Source of the DNA: Rhodospirillaceae bacterium
Lineage (GTDB): Bacteria > Pseudomonadota > Alphaproteobacteria > Rhodospirillales > Rhodospirillaceae
Length of the DNA: 64,000 bases
Assembly: GCA_028822445.1 (NCBI GenBank)
Contig: JAPKDQ010000005.1
Coordinates: forward strand, 1 to 64,000
Direction of reading: 5' to 3'
Under the pieces are notes generated by a model, which saw nothing but the letters and a program-made list of their open reading frames with translations, ran no database searches and was not told the origin of the DNA. Shown piece by piece: positions 39,186-48,728 of the stretch. Each line of letters begins with the position of its first letter. Position 1 is the first letter of the stretch. The translations under genes were made by a program, and so were the position numbers.

Positions 39186-40565
39186 TTACGAGGCAACCGC
39201 TGCCGCTGTGGACATATCGCGGTCTTGCTTAAGCATCTCCGCCATCAGAAAAGCTAACTCTAACGCTTGGCTCGCATTAAGACGTGGGTCACAGTGCGTG
39301 TGATAGCGATCGCCGAGACTGGCTTCCGTAATAGCTTGAGCCCCGCCGACACATTCAGTGACGTCTTGGCCAGTCATTTCGAAGTGAACTCCACCCGCGT
39401 GAGTGCCTTCGCTGCGATGAACGTCAAAGAAGCTCTTCACCTCGCCCAGCACATTATCAAAGCGGCGGGTTTTGTATCCGCTGGAACTTTTCTCTGTGTT
39501 CGCGTGCATTGGATCACAGGACCACACGACGGCTTTGCCTTCACGCTCGACAGCACGGATCAAAGTGGGCAGATGATCTTGTAATTTCTCGGCGCCCATA
39601 CGCGTGATGATGGTAATCCGTCCGGCTTCGTTATCCGGGTTTAGGGTTTCAATCATTCGTAAGATATCGTCGGGATCAATCGTCGGGCCAGCCTTGAAGC
39701 CAATCGGGTTATCAACACCGCGTAAGAACTCCACATGGGCATGATCAAGCTGGCGGGTCCGTTCGCCAATCCACAAGAAGTGTGCAGCGCAGGCATACCA
39801 GAGCCCGGTTGTTGAATCCATGCGAGTTAGAGCATCTTCGTAGTTGAGAAGCAGAGCTTCATGAGAAGTATAAAAATTAGTCTCACGCATGCTAGGAACA
39901 ACCGTGCTGTTAATGCCGCAGGCTTCCATGAAGGCCAATGCCTCTTGGATGCGGTCTGCGAGACCCTGGTAGCGTTCGCCCTGCGGGCTATCGGCGACGA
40001 AGCCGAGGGTCCACTGGTGAACTTTACGCAGATCAGCATACCCGCCTTGCGAGAACGCACGCAGCAGATTCAATGTAGCCGCAGACTGGTTATAGGCCTG
40101 CACCAGTCGTTCCGGATCTGGCTCACGCATCTCCGGCGTAAAGTCCATTCCATTAACCATGTCGCCACGGTAGGACGGCAGCTCCACTCCATCGATGGTC
40201 TCCGTATTCGAGGAACGTGGCTTAGCAAACTGCCCAGCCATGCGACCCAACTTCACGATGGGCACACCAGCGCCAAACGTTAGAACAACGGCCATCTGCA
40301 GCAGAACGCGGAATGTGTCTCGGATGTTATCCGGATGAAATTCGGCAAAGCTCTCGGCACAGTCGCCACCTTGCAGAAGGAACCCACGGCCTTGCGAGAC
40401 GTCACCTAAGGATTTCTTGAGCGAGCGTGCTTCGCCAGCAAACACGAGCGGCGGAAAGTTGCTGAGACGGTGCTCAACAGCTTTGAGTGCAGCTTGGTCT
40501 GCGTATTCGGGAACCTGCACGATCGGTTTCCCGCGCCAGGTTTCCCGCGTCCATGCGTTTGTCAA
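39186..40565 (-). CDS. aroG: Class II DAHP synthase (3-deoxy-7-phosphoheptulonate synthase)
   Basis: 459 aa, plant/Mycobacterium-like type II enzyme; the first step of the shikimate pathway, condensing PEP and erythrose-4-phosphate. Starts [20 protein letters not shown]; visible are [14 protein letters not shown], the [12 protein letters not shown] segment, and HTHCDPRLN near the end, which carry metal and substrate residues. The start codon is TTG (complement of CAA at 40563-40565), preceded by GAGG about five bases upstream; no in-frame ATG gives a sensible N-terminus. First gene of the nadE-gltX-trmJ run. Symbol is approximate since class II enzymes are variously named. Confidence 0.95.
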   Translation of the reverse strand: MTNAWTRETWRGKPIVQVPEYADQAALKAVEHRLSNFPPLVFAGEARSLKKSLGDVSQGRGFLLQGGDCAESFAEFHPDNIRDTFRVLLQMAVVLTFGAGVPIVKLGRMAGQFAKPRSSNTETIDGVELPSYRGDMVNGMDFTPEMREPDPERLVQAYNQSAATLNLLRAFSQGGYADLRKVHQWTLGFVADSPQGERYQGLADRIQEALAFMEACGINSTVVPSMRETNFYTSHEALLLNYEDALTRMDSTTGLWYACAAHFLWIGERTRQLDHAHVEFLRGVDNPIGFKAGPTIDPDDILRMIETLNPDNEAGRITIITRMGAEKLQDHLPTLIRAVEREGKAVVWSCDPMHANTEKSSSGYKTRRFDNVLGEVKSFFDVHRSEGTHAGGVHFEMTGQDVTECVGGAQAITEASLGDRYHTHCDPRLNASQALELAFLMAEMLKQDRDMSTAAAVAS

Positions 40566-41052
40566 TGTAACCTCAATGTCCAGTGGCCTTAAACGGATGC
40601 TGCGATATAGAGGCTTAAGCGCTTGATTTCCAGGTTTTTAAAGGATTCTCGACTGCTTCGCTTACATTTTCGAAGCCCACAGCCCAGCTACTCATGTGGC
40701 ACCGAGCGGCACACAAAGATAACATAAGTTACTGATAACATTAATTATAAATTGGTTCCAAGCCTTCAGACGGTTAACTAGGAGACGATAAAATGGGGGG
40801 CGATCTAGGCTAGTGCAAAAAAATTGGGTTCGTTGGGCGATCTGCGAATGCGGCTGTTTAGAAGGGCACAGAGTAAAATTGACCATCAGAAGTGATTAAT
40901 TGTTGCATTGCGCGCGTATAATCAACCAAACAGAACTAACCTTCAAAAAACCGGTAATCGCTATCAACACCGTGAACTATTAGCCCGCGGCATCACCGAC
41001 AAGGTACCCTAGAACGTCTTGTTGAATAGTTCGGAGAGGAAGGGCCACTAGA
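40566..41052. other. Intergenic region upstream of aroG, no gene seen
   Basis: 487 bases between gor and aroG (both leftward). An eight-base direct repeat GATAACAT lies at 40719-40726 and 40735-40742, sixteen bases apart, in A/T-rich DNA where the aroG promoter could be; a regulator site is possible but unproven. Confidence 0.5.
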
Positions 41053-42423
41053 TTAAGCTTTAGAAGGCGCTTGCGGCACAGCATCGCGCATCGTTACGAA
41101 CTCTTCTGCAGCCGTGGGGTGTATCCCAACCGTCGCATCGAACTGAGCTTTCGTTGCACCACATTTCAGCGCAACGGAAAGGCCCTGAATAATCTCGGGA
41201 GCATCATCGCCAACCATATGGCATCCGAGAACTTTATCATTATCCTTTTCGACGATGATCTTCATCATAATTCTTTCGTCGCGGCCGGAAAGCGTATGCT
41301 TCATTGGTTTAAATCGAGAGAGGTAAATTTTCACGTCGTGATCCGCAAGGGCTTGCTCTTCAGTTAAGCCAACGGTGCCAACTGTCGGCTGCGTAAATAC
41401 TGCGGAAGCAATATTGGTGTAATCCAGCGTCATGGGGTTGTCGTTGAAAAATGTTTCTGCGAAAACGCGCCCCTCATTAATAGCAACAGGCGTCAAATTA
41501 AAACGGTCAGTCACATCACCTACGGCGAAAATGTTCTCGATGTTAGATCGGTTCCATTCATCAACAATGACGGCCCCTTTGTCATTCGTGACGACGCCGG
41601 ATTCTTCTAGTCCTATCCCCTTCGTGTTAGGAGAGCGACCAGTGGCATACATCACCTGGTCGACGATCATTTCCTCACCGCAATCAACCATGACGGAAAA
41701 TTGGTTGCGGTCTTTCTTTTCGATAGACTGCACTGTGCAATCGCGATGAATCGCGATGCCTTTTTTCTCAAGTTCTTCAGTCAACGCGTCGCATACATCA
41801 TGGTCAAACCCGCGCAGGATAGAGCCTGAGCGGATCAGCACATCAACCCTCGCCCCAAGCGCATTAAAAATTCCCGCGAACTCAAGGGCAATATAACCGC
41901 CACCGACAATGACTATATGCTTTGGCAGCTCTTTTAAGTCGAGCGCCTCGTTGGAAGTGATTGCATGCTCGCAACCTGGAATATCAGGAACGAACGGTCG
42001 ACCACCCACACCAACTAAAATCTTTTCAGCACTATAAGATTTACCAGCGACTTCAACCGTATGCGCATCAGCCAGCACGCCATGCCCGTCTATAGTAGTG
42101 ACACCAGCATCTCTGAACATGCGGTGGTATATTCCCTCAAGGCGATCAAGTTCTTTGTCTTTTGCATTAACAAGTGCGCCCCAATCGTGGCTCACTTCAC
42201 CGACCGTCCAGCCAAACCCGGCGGCATCTTCAAAATGGTTGGCAAAATTAGCGCCGTAAACGAGGAGCTTTTTTGGCACACAACCGCGCATAACACAGGT
42301 GCCGCCGACACGGCTTTCCTCAACTGCAGCAACTCGGCCGCCATACCCTGCAGCCAACCGGCTGGCGCGAACACCGCCAGAGCCCGCCCCAATGGTAATC
42401 AGATCGTAATCAAACTTTGCCAT
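41053..42423 (-). CDS. gor: Glutathione-disulfide reductase
   Basis: 456 aa. FAD/NADPH pyridine nucleotide-disulfide oxidoreductase regenerating GSH. FAD site ITIGAGSGGVRASRLAA, redox-active GGTCVMRGCVPKK (Cys43, Cys48), NADPH site IVVGGGYIALEFAGIFNALG, and the C-terminal GIHPTAAEEFVTM with the active-site His-Glu of the partner subunit. MRGCVPKK after the Cys pair is diagnostic for glutathione rather than mycothiol or trypanothione-type reductases in bacteria. It supplies GSH used by the two glutaredoxins in this window. Confidence 0.96.
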   Translation of the reverse strand: MAKFDYDLITIGAGSGGVRASRLAAGYGGRVAAVEESRVGGTCVMRGCVPKKLLVYGANFANHFEDAAGFGWTVGEVSHDWGALVNAKDKELDRLEGIYHRMFRDAGVTTIDGHGVLADAHTVEVAGKSYSAEKILVGVGGRPFVPDIPGCEHAITSNEALDLKELPKHIVIVGGGYIALEFAGIFNALGARVDVLIRSGSILRGFDHDVCDALTEELEKKGIAIHRDCTVQSIEKKDRNQFSVMVDCGEEMIVDQVMYATGRSPNTKGIGLEESGVVTNDKGAVIVDEWNRSNIENIFAVGDVTDRFNLTPVAINEGRVFAETFFNDNPMTLDYTNIASAVFTQPTVGTVGLTEEQALADHDVKIYLSRFKPMKHTLSGRDERIMMKIIVEKDNDKVLGCHMVGDDAPEIIQGLSVALKCGATKAQFDATVGIHPTAAEEFVTMRDAVPQAPSKA

Positions 42424-43119
42424 GTGATTTGTTTCTTTCTATATGCGGCGAATAGTAGCTGGGTCTACTTAGAGCAGTCAGCAAAGGTAGTCAGGGTTGA
42501 GTGGTGCAGAAAGGTTTCCCATAGGGGAATGCTGACAAGAAATAGTAGGTGCTAAAAATCAAACTTGGTTGATGAATTTATTCTCGACATGTCGGATACC
42601 TTAGGGGCTAATTCCTAACTGGTTCGCAAGCGTGACACTTAGTTGCTCGCCACCCAACCCTCACATTTCCGTCTTAATTATCTAGAAACCGCGGCTTATT
42701 ATGCACCGCGTTCCCCTGGCCGTATCATCCAGGAATTATTGGGACTCGGCACAAGGGGTAAGCTTAAAGGCTCCAGGTTTTTAAAACTCCAGTTAAACAA
42801 ACATCATACCCGCCACCTGAACCAGTAAGTAGGCAACCACTCCATGGCAATAGGGCCCGTCTCAGCCGCTAATTATTTTCCCTATTAGATTCAACGCACT
42901 CACTCATTTTTTTTCTATATCACTTTAGCTTTTCTAATCGAAACCTCATTAGAAACAGCCTATTTTTAGAGTTTTTCTACCTGTACTTAAGCTGCCTGAT
43001 TCGGCTGATTTACATTGCCCCTACAAATATGTAACAGTTTTAAAGATGCAATAACTTGCATTTGTTAGGTATTCGAATAACTAATAATCCAACTAGAACT
43101 GAGGACAGAGGAAACGATC
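42424..43119. other. Long intergenic region, no gene seen
   Basis: 696 bases between the gor start and the small membrane protein gene, divergent. The right half (about 42880-43100) is strongly A/T rich. A ten-base palindrome TATTCGAATA is at 43070-43079 just upstream of the next gene. I see no tRNA, no rRNA and no frame with family features. Confidence 0.5.
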
Positions 43120-43437
43120 ATGAATCTCGATAAAGGTCTAATCATTGTTATCATCTTGCTTGCTGTTGTTGGTGCGTTTGTCGCAATTCCCTATGCAGCC
43201 CTTGCTATTCTGCTAGTCGGTTTAGTATCAGGCATTACCTCCCCATTAACTGAGCTGTCTGACAGAACTGGCTATCTACTGCTAGCAATCGGCGCTCCAA
43301 CCGTTGCGGAAAGCCTTCAAGCGATTCCTACCGCTGGTGCTCCTCTGGAAGCAATTATAGTTTCAGTGGCAATCGGTGCAGGTGGCATTTGGCTCGCAAG
43401 CATGACTCGTGCTGTAATCAATAGAGTTATGCCTTAA
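43120..43437 (+). CDS. Small hydrophobic membrane protein of unknown function
   Basis: 105 aa. I do not recognise the family. Hydropathy by eye shows two N-terminal segments close together (about 7-24 and 26-42) and a C-terminal one (about 83-100), with a loop PLTELSDRTGYLLLAIGAPTVAESLQAIPTAG between. Basic residues at the C-terminus (TRAVINRVMP). GAGGAAACGATCATG gives a good binding site, and a perfect 17-bp hairpin follows the stop, so it looks like a real monocistronic gene. Confidence 0.75.
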   Translation: MNLDKGLIIVIILLAVVGAFVAIPYAALAILLVGLVSGITSPLTELSDRTGYLLLAIGAPTVAESLQAIPTAGAPLEAIIVSVAIGAGGIWLASMTRAVINRVMP

Positions 43438-43447
43438 TCAGTCATAC

Positions 43448-43487
43448 GGATAGTTCGCAACTCTTGTTACAGAGTTGCGAACTATCC
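43448..43487 (+). terminator. Perfect 17-bp hairpin after the small membrane protein gene
   Basis: GGATAGTTCGCAACTCT (43448-43464) is exactly complementary to AGAGTTGCGAACTATCC (43471-43487) with the loop TGTTAC. It starts ten bases after the stop. No strong T run follows, so it may be an mRNA-end stabiliser or a factor-assisted terminator. Confidence 0.65.
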
Positions 43488-43952
43488 CACTGATAAGTTT
43501 TCTCCCACCGATCGACTTAATGATATTCTATTCTCTCAGCAATACGCTTTCATGATTCTGACAGATACACGCCACCCAAGCGTTCGAACGTATTTAGATG
43601 CTAAATTCAAATACGTCTAAGTCACCCCTTAATGGCTCCTATTGATAATCAGAGTTGCATTAAATCTTGGGTGATTTAAATGATCGGCGCAGGAATGGGA
43701 AATGACTTTTCTCACTCACTCTATCGCCCCAACTGCCCTTCAACAATTCCGCAATGTTTCAAAACCGCAGAGCGCTGTCATGGAGTCCCGTTATGATGTC
43801 ATGAAGGAACTATTGGTATTCGTAATGAACCGGTGAAATGAGAGGCGCGATAATCTCAGGGTTCCAGTGAAACAGAACTAATGTTCAAAGTATGGAGCCA
43901 ATGCGTTGAGAACTACCCCACAATAACGGAATGTTTTACGATAGCGAATCGC
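43488..43952. other. Intergenic region, no gene seen
   Basis: 465 bases between the hairpin after the small membrane protein gene and the Sel1 protein gene (convergent). Only very short frames, none with features. No tRNA seen. Confidence 0.5.
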
Positions 43953-44429
43953 TCAGCACCCTTTGTAGTCTTTCCTCACACACTCTCGCGTTAAATTCTT
44001 AGCTTCTTCTAACTGTGAAGGCATCATTTCTTTAGTGAGGTTGTTTTTACGGGTTTTTGCTTTCTCGTCACCATTTTGCCCTGCAATATTAAACCACATA
44101 TATGCATGCACAAAATCTTGCGTGACACCCTCACCCTTCAAGTACACATAACCAAGGCTGCCCTGCCCTATCGCATACCCCTGCTCTGCAGCTTTGCGGT
44201 ACCACTTCAGTGCCTCTTCATAGTCTTCAACAACACCTTTACCGTTGCCATGCATATAACCGAGCATCCGCTGCGAATCCGGAAAGCCTGCCTCAGCAAG
44301 AGGCCTCCATTCTTTGAGAGCTGCTGCGTAGTCTTCCTTTTCATAAGCATCCATTCCAGCTTGAAAGTCCGCACGTGCGCTTCCAGTGAGAACAACAAGG
44401 CTCAGAAAGAGGATAGCGAGGTGTTTCAT
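43953..44429 (-). CDS. Secreted Sel1-repeat (tetratricopeptide-like) protein
   Basis: 158 aa. Signal peptide MKHLAILFLSLVVLTGSARA, then Sel1-like repeats: AALKEWRPLAEAGFPDSQRMLGYMHGNG, ALKWYRKAAEQGYAIGQGSLGYVYLKGEG and AYMWFNIAGQNGDEKA. Such solenoids mediate protein contacts in the envelope. Cys at the C-terminus (TRECVRKDYKGC) may pair. Sits just after glmS, same strand, 58 bases apart. Confidence 0.88.
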   Translation of the reverse strand: MKHLAILFLSLVVLTGSARADFQAGMDAYEKEDYAAALKEWRPLAEAGFPDSQRMLGYMHGNGKGVVEDYEEALKWYRKAAEQGYAIGQGSLGYVYLKGEGVTQDFVHAYMWFNIAGQNGDEKAKTRKNNLTKEMMPSQLEEAKNLTRECVRKDYKGC

Positions 44430-44487
44430 ACTGGAACTTCGGCAGAGAAAGTTTGGGATGGGTAGATCAGGCTCGGTCTACACAAAA

Positions 44488-46311
44488 TCATTCCACCGTC
44501 ACGCTTTTGGCCAAATTGCGCGGCTGGTCTACATCCGTCCCCTTTAAAACAGCGGTATGGTAGGCCAGAAGCTGTACCGGAATAGCGTAAAGTAAGGGCA
44601 CCACAAAAGGGTTGACCGCTGGCACCTCGATCACTTTGGTCGCAGTTGAGCCGATGCGCGCTCGTCCAGCAGCATCCGTAATAGCGATCACTTGTCCGCC
44701 CCGAGCGACAACTTGTTCTATATTTGAGACGGTTTTATGGAAGAGGTTATCTGACGGCGCCAAGACGACAACAGGCATATGCTCATCAATAAGCGCTATT
44801 GGGCCGTGCTTCATCTCGCCAGAGGCGTAGCCCTCCGCGTGAATATAAGAAATTTCCTTAAGCTTCAGGGCTCCTTCTAACGCTATGGGATAAGAGAGGC
44901 CGCGCCCAAGATACAAAACGTCCTGCACTTCGATGAGCGACTGTGCGATCCTTTGCACGTCTTGCTCATGGTGGAGAAATTCTGTGATATGCGCAGGCAC
45001 CTCCGCCAAGGCCGTCATCAAACGCTGCTCTTTAGCGAGATCAATCGAACCATTCGCACGCGCCATACCGATGGCTAGACAAGCAAGAACAGTGAGCTGT
45101 GTGGTAAATGCTTTGGTGGATGCTACAGCGATTTCTGGGCCAGCAAGAGTTTGTAGAACAAGGTCTGATTCTCGAGCAATTGTGCTTTCCGCCACATTAA
45201 CTACTGAAACAATCAGCTGCCCTTTCGATTTGCAATAGCGCAATGCAGCGAGCGTATCAGCGGTTTCACCTGATTGAGACACGAAGACGGCAAGCCCCCC
45301 GTCTGGAAGTGGCGGCTCGCGATAACGAAACTCAGACGCAATATCCACATCGACAGAAATACCGGCCGTCTGTTCAATCCAATACTTGGCGACTAGGCCA
45401 GAAAGATACGCTGTGCCGCAGGCGACGATGGTCACCTTGGGTATGGTGCCAAGATCAAAGGGCATTGGGGGCAGAGCAACAGTACGTTCATTGGAATTAA
45501 TGAATGCCGTTAGCGTATCACCGACCACCTGCGGCTGCTCATGGATTTCCTTGATCATAAAATGACGGTACTCGCCCTTCCCGACCAGAGCGCCAGACAT
45601 AGACGTCTGCCGCACCTCACGTTGGACTTCGGCACCATCTAGGCCACGCACGGACATGCCATCACGGGTGAGAACGACCCAGTCCCCATCTTCAAGATAC
45701 GCGATCTTTTCTGTCATTTGTGCCAACGCCAGGGCATCAGAACCAACAAACATTTCGCCATCGCCAAAGCCAACAGCGAGGGGCGGGCCTTGGCGGGCTC
45801 CGATTAGGATATCAGGGCGATCGGTAAACATGATGGTCAGCGCATACGCGCCGTGAAGGTCGCCCAGGGCCTCCAACACCGCTGCCTCGTGATCCATTCC
45901 TTCGTCCAAATAGAGGGCGATGAGATGCACGACGACTTCCGAATCTGTCTCTGATTCAAAAGCATACCCTGCAGCCGATAGCCGCTCACGTAGGTCGTGG
46001 AAGTTCTCAATAATACCGTTGTGAACAACGACAACGCGCCCGTTGGTGTGGGGGTGTGCGTTGTTCTCATTAGCTGCACCATGGGTGGCCCAGCGTGTAT
46101 GGCCAATACCGAGTGTGCCGGACGTTGGCTCCGCGCCAAGTCGCTTCTCTAGATTAACGATCTTGCCCTCGGCTCGGCAGCGATGCAAAGCGCCTTCATG
46201 AATAGTCGCGATACCGGCTGAATCATAACCGCGGTATTCAAGGCGCTTCAGGCTTTCTACAAGAAAAGGGGCAACGTCATTAACGCCGATGATGCCAATA
46301 ATGCCGCACAT
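44488..46311 (-). CDS. glmS: Glutamine-fructose-6-phosphate aminotransferase
   Basis: 607 aa. Makes glucosamine-6-phosphate for peptidoglycan and LPS. N-terminal Cys2 (MCGIIGIIG) is the glutaminase nucleophile; GHTRWATHG is in the same domain; two SIS domains follow (ACGTAYLSGLVAKYW, SQSGETADTLAALR, LGRGLSYPIALEGALKLKEISYIHAE), and the C-terminus NLAKSVTVE is the usual ending. It starts three bases after the glmU stop; the two act in the same pathway. Confidence 0.98.
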   Translation of the reverse strand: MCGIIGIIGVNDVAPFLVESLKRLEYRGYDSAGIATIHEGALHRCRAEGKIVNLEKRLGAEPTSGTLGIGHTRWATHGAANENNAHPHTNGRVVVVHNGIIENFHDLRERLSAAGYAFESETDSEVVVHLIALYLDEGMDHEAAVLEALGDLHGAYALTIMFTDRPDILIGARQGPPLAVGFGDGEMFVGSDALALAQMTEKIAYLEDGDWVVLTRDGMSVRGLDGAEVQREVRQTSMSGALVGKGEYRHFMIKEIHEQPQVVGDTLTAFINSNERTVALPPMPFDLGTIPKVTIVACGTAYLSGLVAKYWIEQTAGISVDVDIASEFRYREPPLPDGGLAVFVSQSGETADTLAALRYCKSKGQLIVSVVNVAESTIARESDLVLQTLAGPEIAVASTKAFTTQLTVLACLAIGMARANGSIDLAKEQRLMTALAEVPAHITEFLHHEQDVQRIAQSLIEVQDVLYLGRGLSYPIALEGALKLKEISYIHAEGYASGEMKHGPIALIDEHMPVVVLAPSDNLFHKTVSNIEQVVARGGQVIAITDAAGRARIGSTATKVIEVPAVNPFVVPLLYAIPVQLLAYHTAVLKGTDVDQPRNLAKSVTVE

Positions 46312-46314
46312 GCC

Positions 46315-47667
46315 TTAGCTGTCCTTTCTCTTTGTATCTTTGATAGCTTTTCTTTGCGCCCGGTAGGCCTTGGCCGTGCCTTCTCTATTTTTCTGGGCCG
46401 CATCCGTAACGGCTATCGCGTTGTCTGGAACATCTTTACGTATGACGGTACCAGCGCCAGTAATCGCACCGTCACCAACGGTCACCGGCGCAACAAGGAC
46501 TGTGTTTGACCCTATGGACGCACCAGCGCCGATATCCGTGAGAGACTTACTAAACCCATCATAGTTCGCGGTGATGGTCCCTGCTCCAATATTCGCTGCC
46601 TTACCAACGCGCGCATCACCGATATAGGTCAAGTGATTAACCTTAGCGCCCTCTTCTATTCGGGCATTCTTAATCTCAACAAAGTTGCCGACATGCGCGC
46701 ACGTTTCTACCGCGGTACCAGGGCGGAGGCGCGCATAGGGGCCGACTGTCGCCCGGTCACCGATGGTAGCGCTCTCGAAATGGCAGAAGCCTTTGATGCT
46801 CACATGACTGCCAATCGTGACACCGGGACCAAACACGGTGAACGGCCCAACCTCAACGTCGGTCCCGAAAGTCGTATCGTGGCTCAGGAATGTACTGGCA
46901 GGATCGATGAGAGTGACACCACCTGCCATAGCAGCAGCACGGTAACGGTTTTGAATGATGCCCTCAGCGACAGCGAGGTCCGCCCGTGTATCAATACCAA
47001 AGAGTTCATCGACAGGGCCCTCAGTGAACCGACACGTATCATTTTCAGCATTCGCAAAAGCGATGACATCGGTGAGATAATACTCACCCTTTGCGTTGTC
47101 ATTCTTGAGCGCATGCACCCAAGCCTTCAGTTTTCTTCCATCCGCGACGAGCACACCGGAATTACAGAGACCAACGGCCAACTCATCTGACGAAGCGTCC
47201 GCTGCTTCCACAATGCGGCTCACCTGATCACCATCTGTAATGAGACGGCCATAAGCGTGAGGCGTTGCCGGGCAAAAACCGAGAACAGCCGCGGCGGCGC
47301 CCTCTTGGCGCCAACCGAGCAAGGCTTTGATCGTTTTAGGCGCAATAAAAGGGGTGTCGCCATACACGACTAAAATATCGGCCTCGCCGGTATTCGAGGC
47401 GTCTAGCGCCACGCGTACAGCATGCCCAGTGCCCAAGCGCTCGGTCTGAACGACCGTCGTGTGCGGCGCAAATCTGTCGGCCTGATCCGCCGTTTCAGGC
47501 CCCAGAACTACGATAGCCTCGTTAATCCCTGCTGCATCCAAACTCGCCAGGACATGATCAACCACGGGCAATCCAGCCAGCCGGTGCATGACTTTAGGTA
47601 TATCCGACTTCATGCGCGTGCTCATTCCAGCGGCCAATACAACGGCGATTGTCTGGGGTTTAGACAT
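46315..47667 (-). CDS. glmU: Bifunctional GlmU (acetyltransferase/uridylyltransferase)
   Basis: 450 aa. N-terminal uridylyltransferase domain (VVLAAGMSTRMKSDIPKVMH, the G-x-G-T-(R)-M motif; residues 1-230) and C-terminal left-handed beta helix acetyltransferase (about 250-440 with hexapeptide repeats such as IGAGTITANYDG and KVNHLTYIGDARVG). Makes UDP-GlcNAc from glucosamine-1-phosphate. Upstream of glmS in the same transcript. Confidence 0.98.
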   Translation of the reverse strand: MSKPQTIAVVLAAGMSTRMKSDIPKVMHRLAGLPVVDHVLASLDAAGINEAIVVLGPETADQADRFAPHTTVVQTERLGTGHAVRVALDASNTGEADILVVYGDTPFIAPKTIKALLGWRQEGAAAAVLGFCPATPHAYGRLITDGDQVSRIVEAADASSDELAVGLCNSGVLVADGRKLKAWVHALKNDNAKGEYYLTDVIAFANAENDTCRFTEGPVDELFGIDTRADLAVAEGIIQNRYRAAAMAGGVTLIDPASTFLSHDTTFGTDVEVGPFTVFGPGVTIGSHVSIKGFCHFESATIGDRATVGPYARLRPGTAVETCAHVGNFVEIKNARIEEGAKVNHLTYIGDARVGKAANIGAGTITANYDGFSKSLTDIGAGASIGSNTVLVAPVTVGDGAITGAGTVIRKDVPDNAIAVTDAAQKNREGTAKAYRAQRKAIKDTKRKDS

Positions 47668-47833
47668 CTAGAGATCCCGGGATGATTGAATACAAACGAT
47701 GAAACAGCTCAAGGCCTTATGCAGCTTAGAGATACAATGCCACGGAGCCATGGCACGATAAAGGCAAAGAATGGACCATTCGCTCTGCTTGACGGCTGAG
47801 AACTCGGCTCGTATACAGCCCGCCTTCGACTGG

Positions 47834-47908
47834 GGGCGATTAGCTCAGCGGGAGAGCGCTCGCTTCACACGCGAGAGGTCACTGGTTCAATCCCAGTATC
47901 GCCCACCA
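47834..47908 (+). tRNA. tRNA-Val (anticodon CAC)
   Basis: 75 nt cloverleaf. Acceptor GGGCGAT (47834-47840) pairs with ATCGCCC (47898-47904), discriminator A and encoded CCA (47906-47908). Anticodon stem CTCGC/GCGAG with loop TTCACAC gives anticodon CAC, reading GUG. D-arm and the T-arm GGTTCAATCC are present. It is oriented rightwards between the leftward glmU and the ars cluster; such tRNA ends are frequent integration sites, but no integrase is visible nearby. Confidence 0.97.
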
Positions 47909-47926
47909 TTCTTCCCTACCTTATGA

Positions 47927-48016
47927 TTATTTGACGCCGCACTTCTCCATAAAGGCGACCGACTTCAGAAAAGCACTGACACTCACCAGTGTTTCTTGTG
48001 TCTTATTCTCAGCCAT
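47927..48016 (-). pseudogene. Short remnant resembling the N-terminus of a DUF1801 protein
   Basis: A 29-codon frame beginning MAENKTQETLVSVSAFL, with AGGGAAAACAATG giving a good binding site, 12 bases after the aquaporin stop. The start resembles the usual MAENKT..ASVxAF opening of DUF1801 proteins, but the frame stops after MEKCGVK and the rest of the domain is missing. Either a decayed gene at the end of the ars operon or a chance frame. Confidence 0.4.
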
Positions 48017-48028
48017 TGTTTTCCCTAC

Positions 48029-48709
48029 TCAGCTAGACTTTTTCGAAAGTGTGTCTGCGAATAACCATGAGAATAAACCAAGCGCTAGAACGGCCCCGAT
48101 AAGCTGGGCAATGATAAATGCAGGGACACCCGCAGCTTGGATTCCGGAAAACGTATCAGTTAAAGACCGAGCAATGGTGACCGCAGGGTTTGCGAATGAG
48201 GTCGATGCGGTGAACCAATATCCAGCCGTGATGAATAAGCCAACCGCGTAAGGCACAGCATCCGGTTTCCAGCGCAAGCAGCCGAGAATGCTTGCGAGTA
48301 AACCGAACGTGGCCACACTTTCGGAGAGCCACTGCCCCGACCCTACTCGCAACTTTGTCGATGCCTGGATTAAGGAAAGGTCGAACATAGCGTGGGCAAT
48401 AAGCACCCCAATAATCCCCGCCGCAATTTGCACAAGGACATAGGCGACTGCGTGGCTCGGAGAAATTTCCATGCGCAACATAAACACCACCGTCACAGCC
48501 GGATTGAAGTGCGCCCCGGATACTGGCGCGAAGATGAGGATCAGCACTACCAAAATAGCGCCGGTCGCCAGCGTGTTGCCCAGCAATGTAATGCCATCGT
48601 TCCCGCCAGACAGACTCTCAGCCATGATGCCAGAACCGACAACAGTGGCGAGCAGAAAGGCGGTGCCTACGGCTTCAGCGACAAGGCGTTTTGTAAGAGA
48701 AAATGTCAT
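48029..48709 (-). CDS. Aquaporin/aquaglyceroporin (AqpS-like) in ars cluster
   Basis: 226 aa from the ATG at 48709; the frame extends six codons to a GTG at 48727, which is also possible. MIP family channel with six membrane segments and both NPA boxes: HFNPAVTVVFML and SFANPAVTIARSL. Placed directly after arsC, 19 bases apart, it resembles the Sinorhizobium AqpS arrangement in which arsenite made by ArsC leaves through an aquaglyceroporin. No arsenite pump gene is present here, consistent with that route. Confidence 0.9.
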   Translation of the reverse strand: MTFSLTKRLVAEAVGTAFLLATVVGSGIMAESLSGGNDGITLLGNTLATGAILVVLILIFAPVSGAHFNPAVTVVFMLRMEISPSHAVAYVLVQIAAGIIGVLIAHAMFDLSLIQASTKLRVGSGQWLSESVATFGLLASILGCLRWKPDAVPYAVGLFITAGYWFTASTSFANPAVTIARSLTDTFSGIQAAGVPAFIIAQLIGAVLALGLFSWLFADTLSKKSS

Positions 48710-48728
48710 GGCGTTCTTGGTCTGCACC

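Noticed and set aside
47834-47908. tRNA-Val as attachment site of an integrated element carrying the ars genes
   Set aside because: No integrase and no direct repeat of the tRNA 3' end was noticed downstream, so integration is unsupported.
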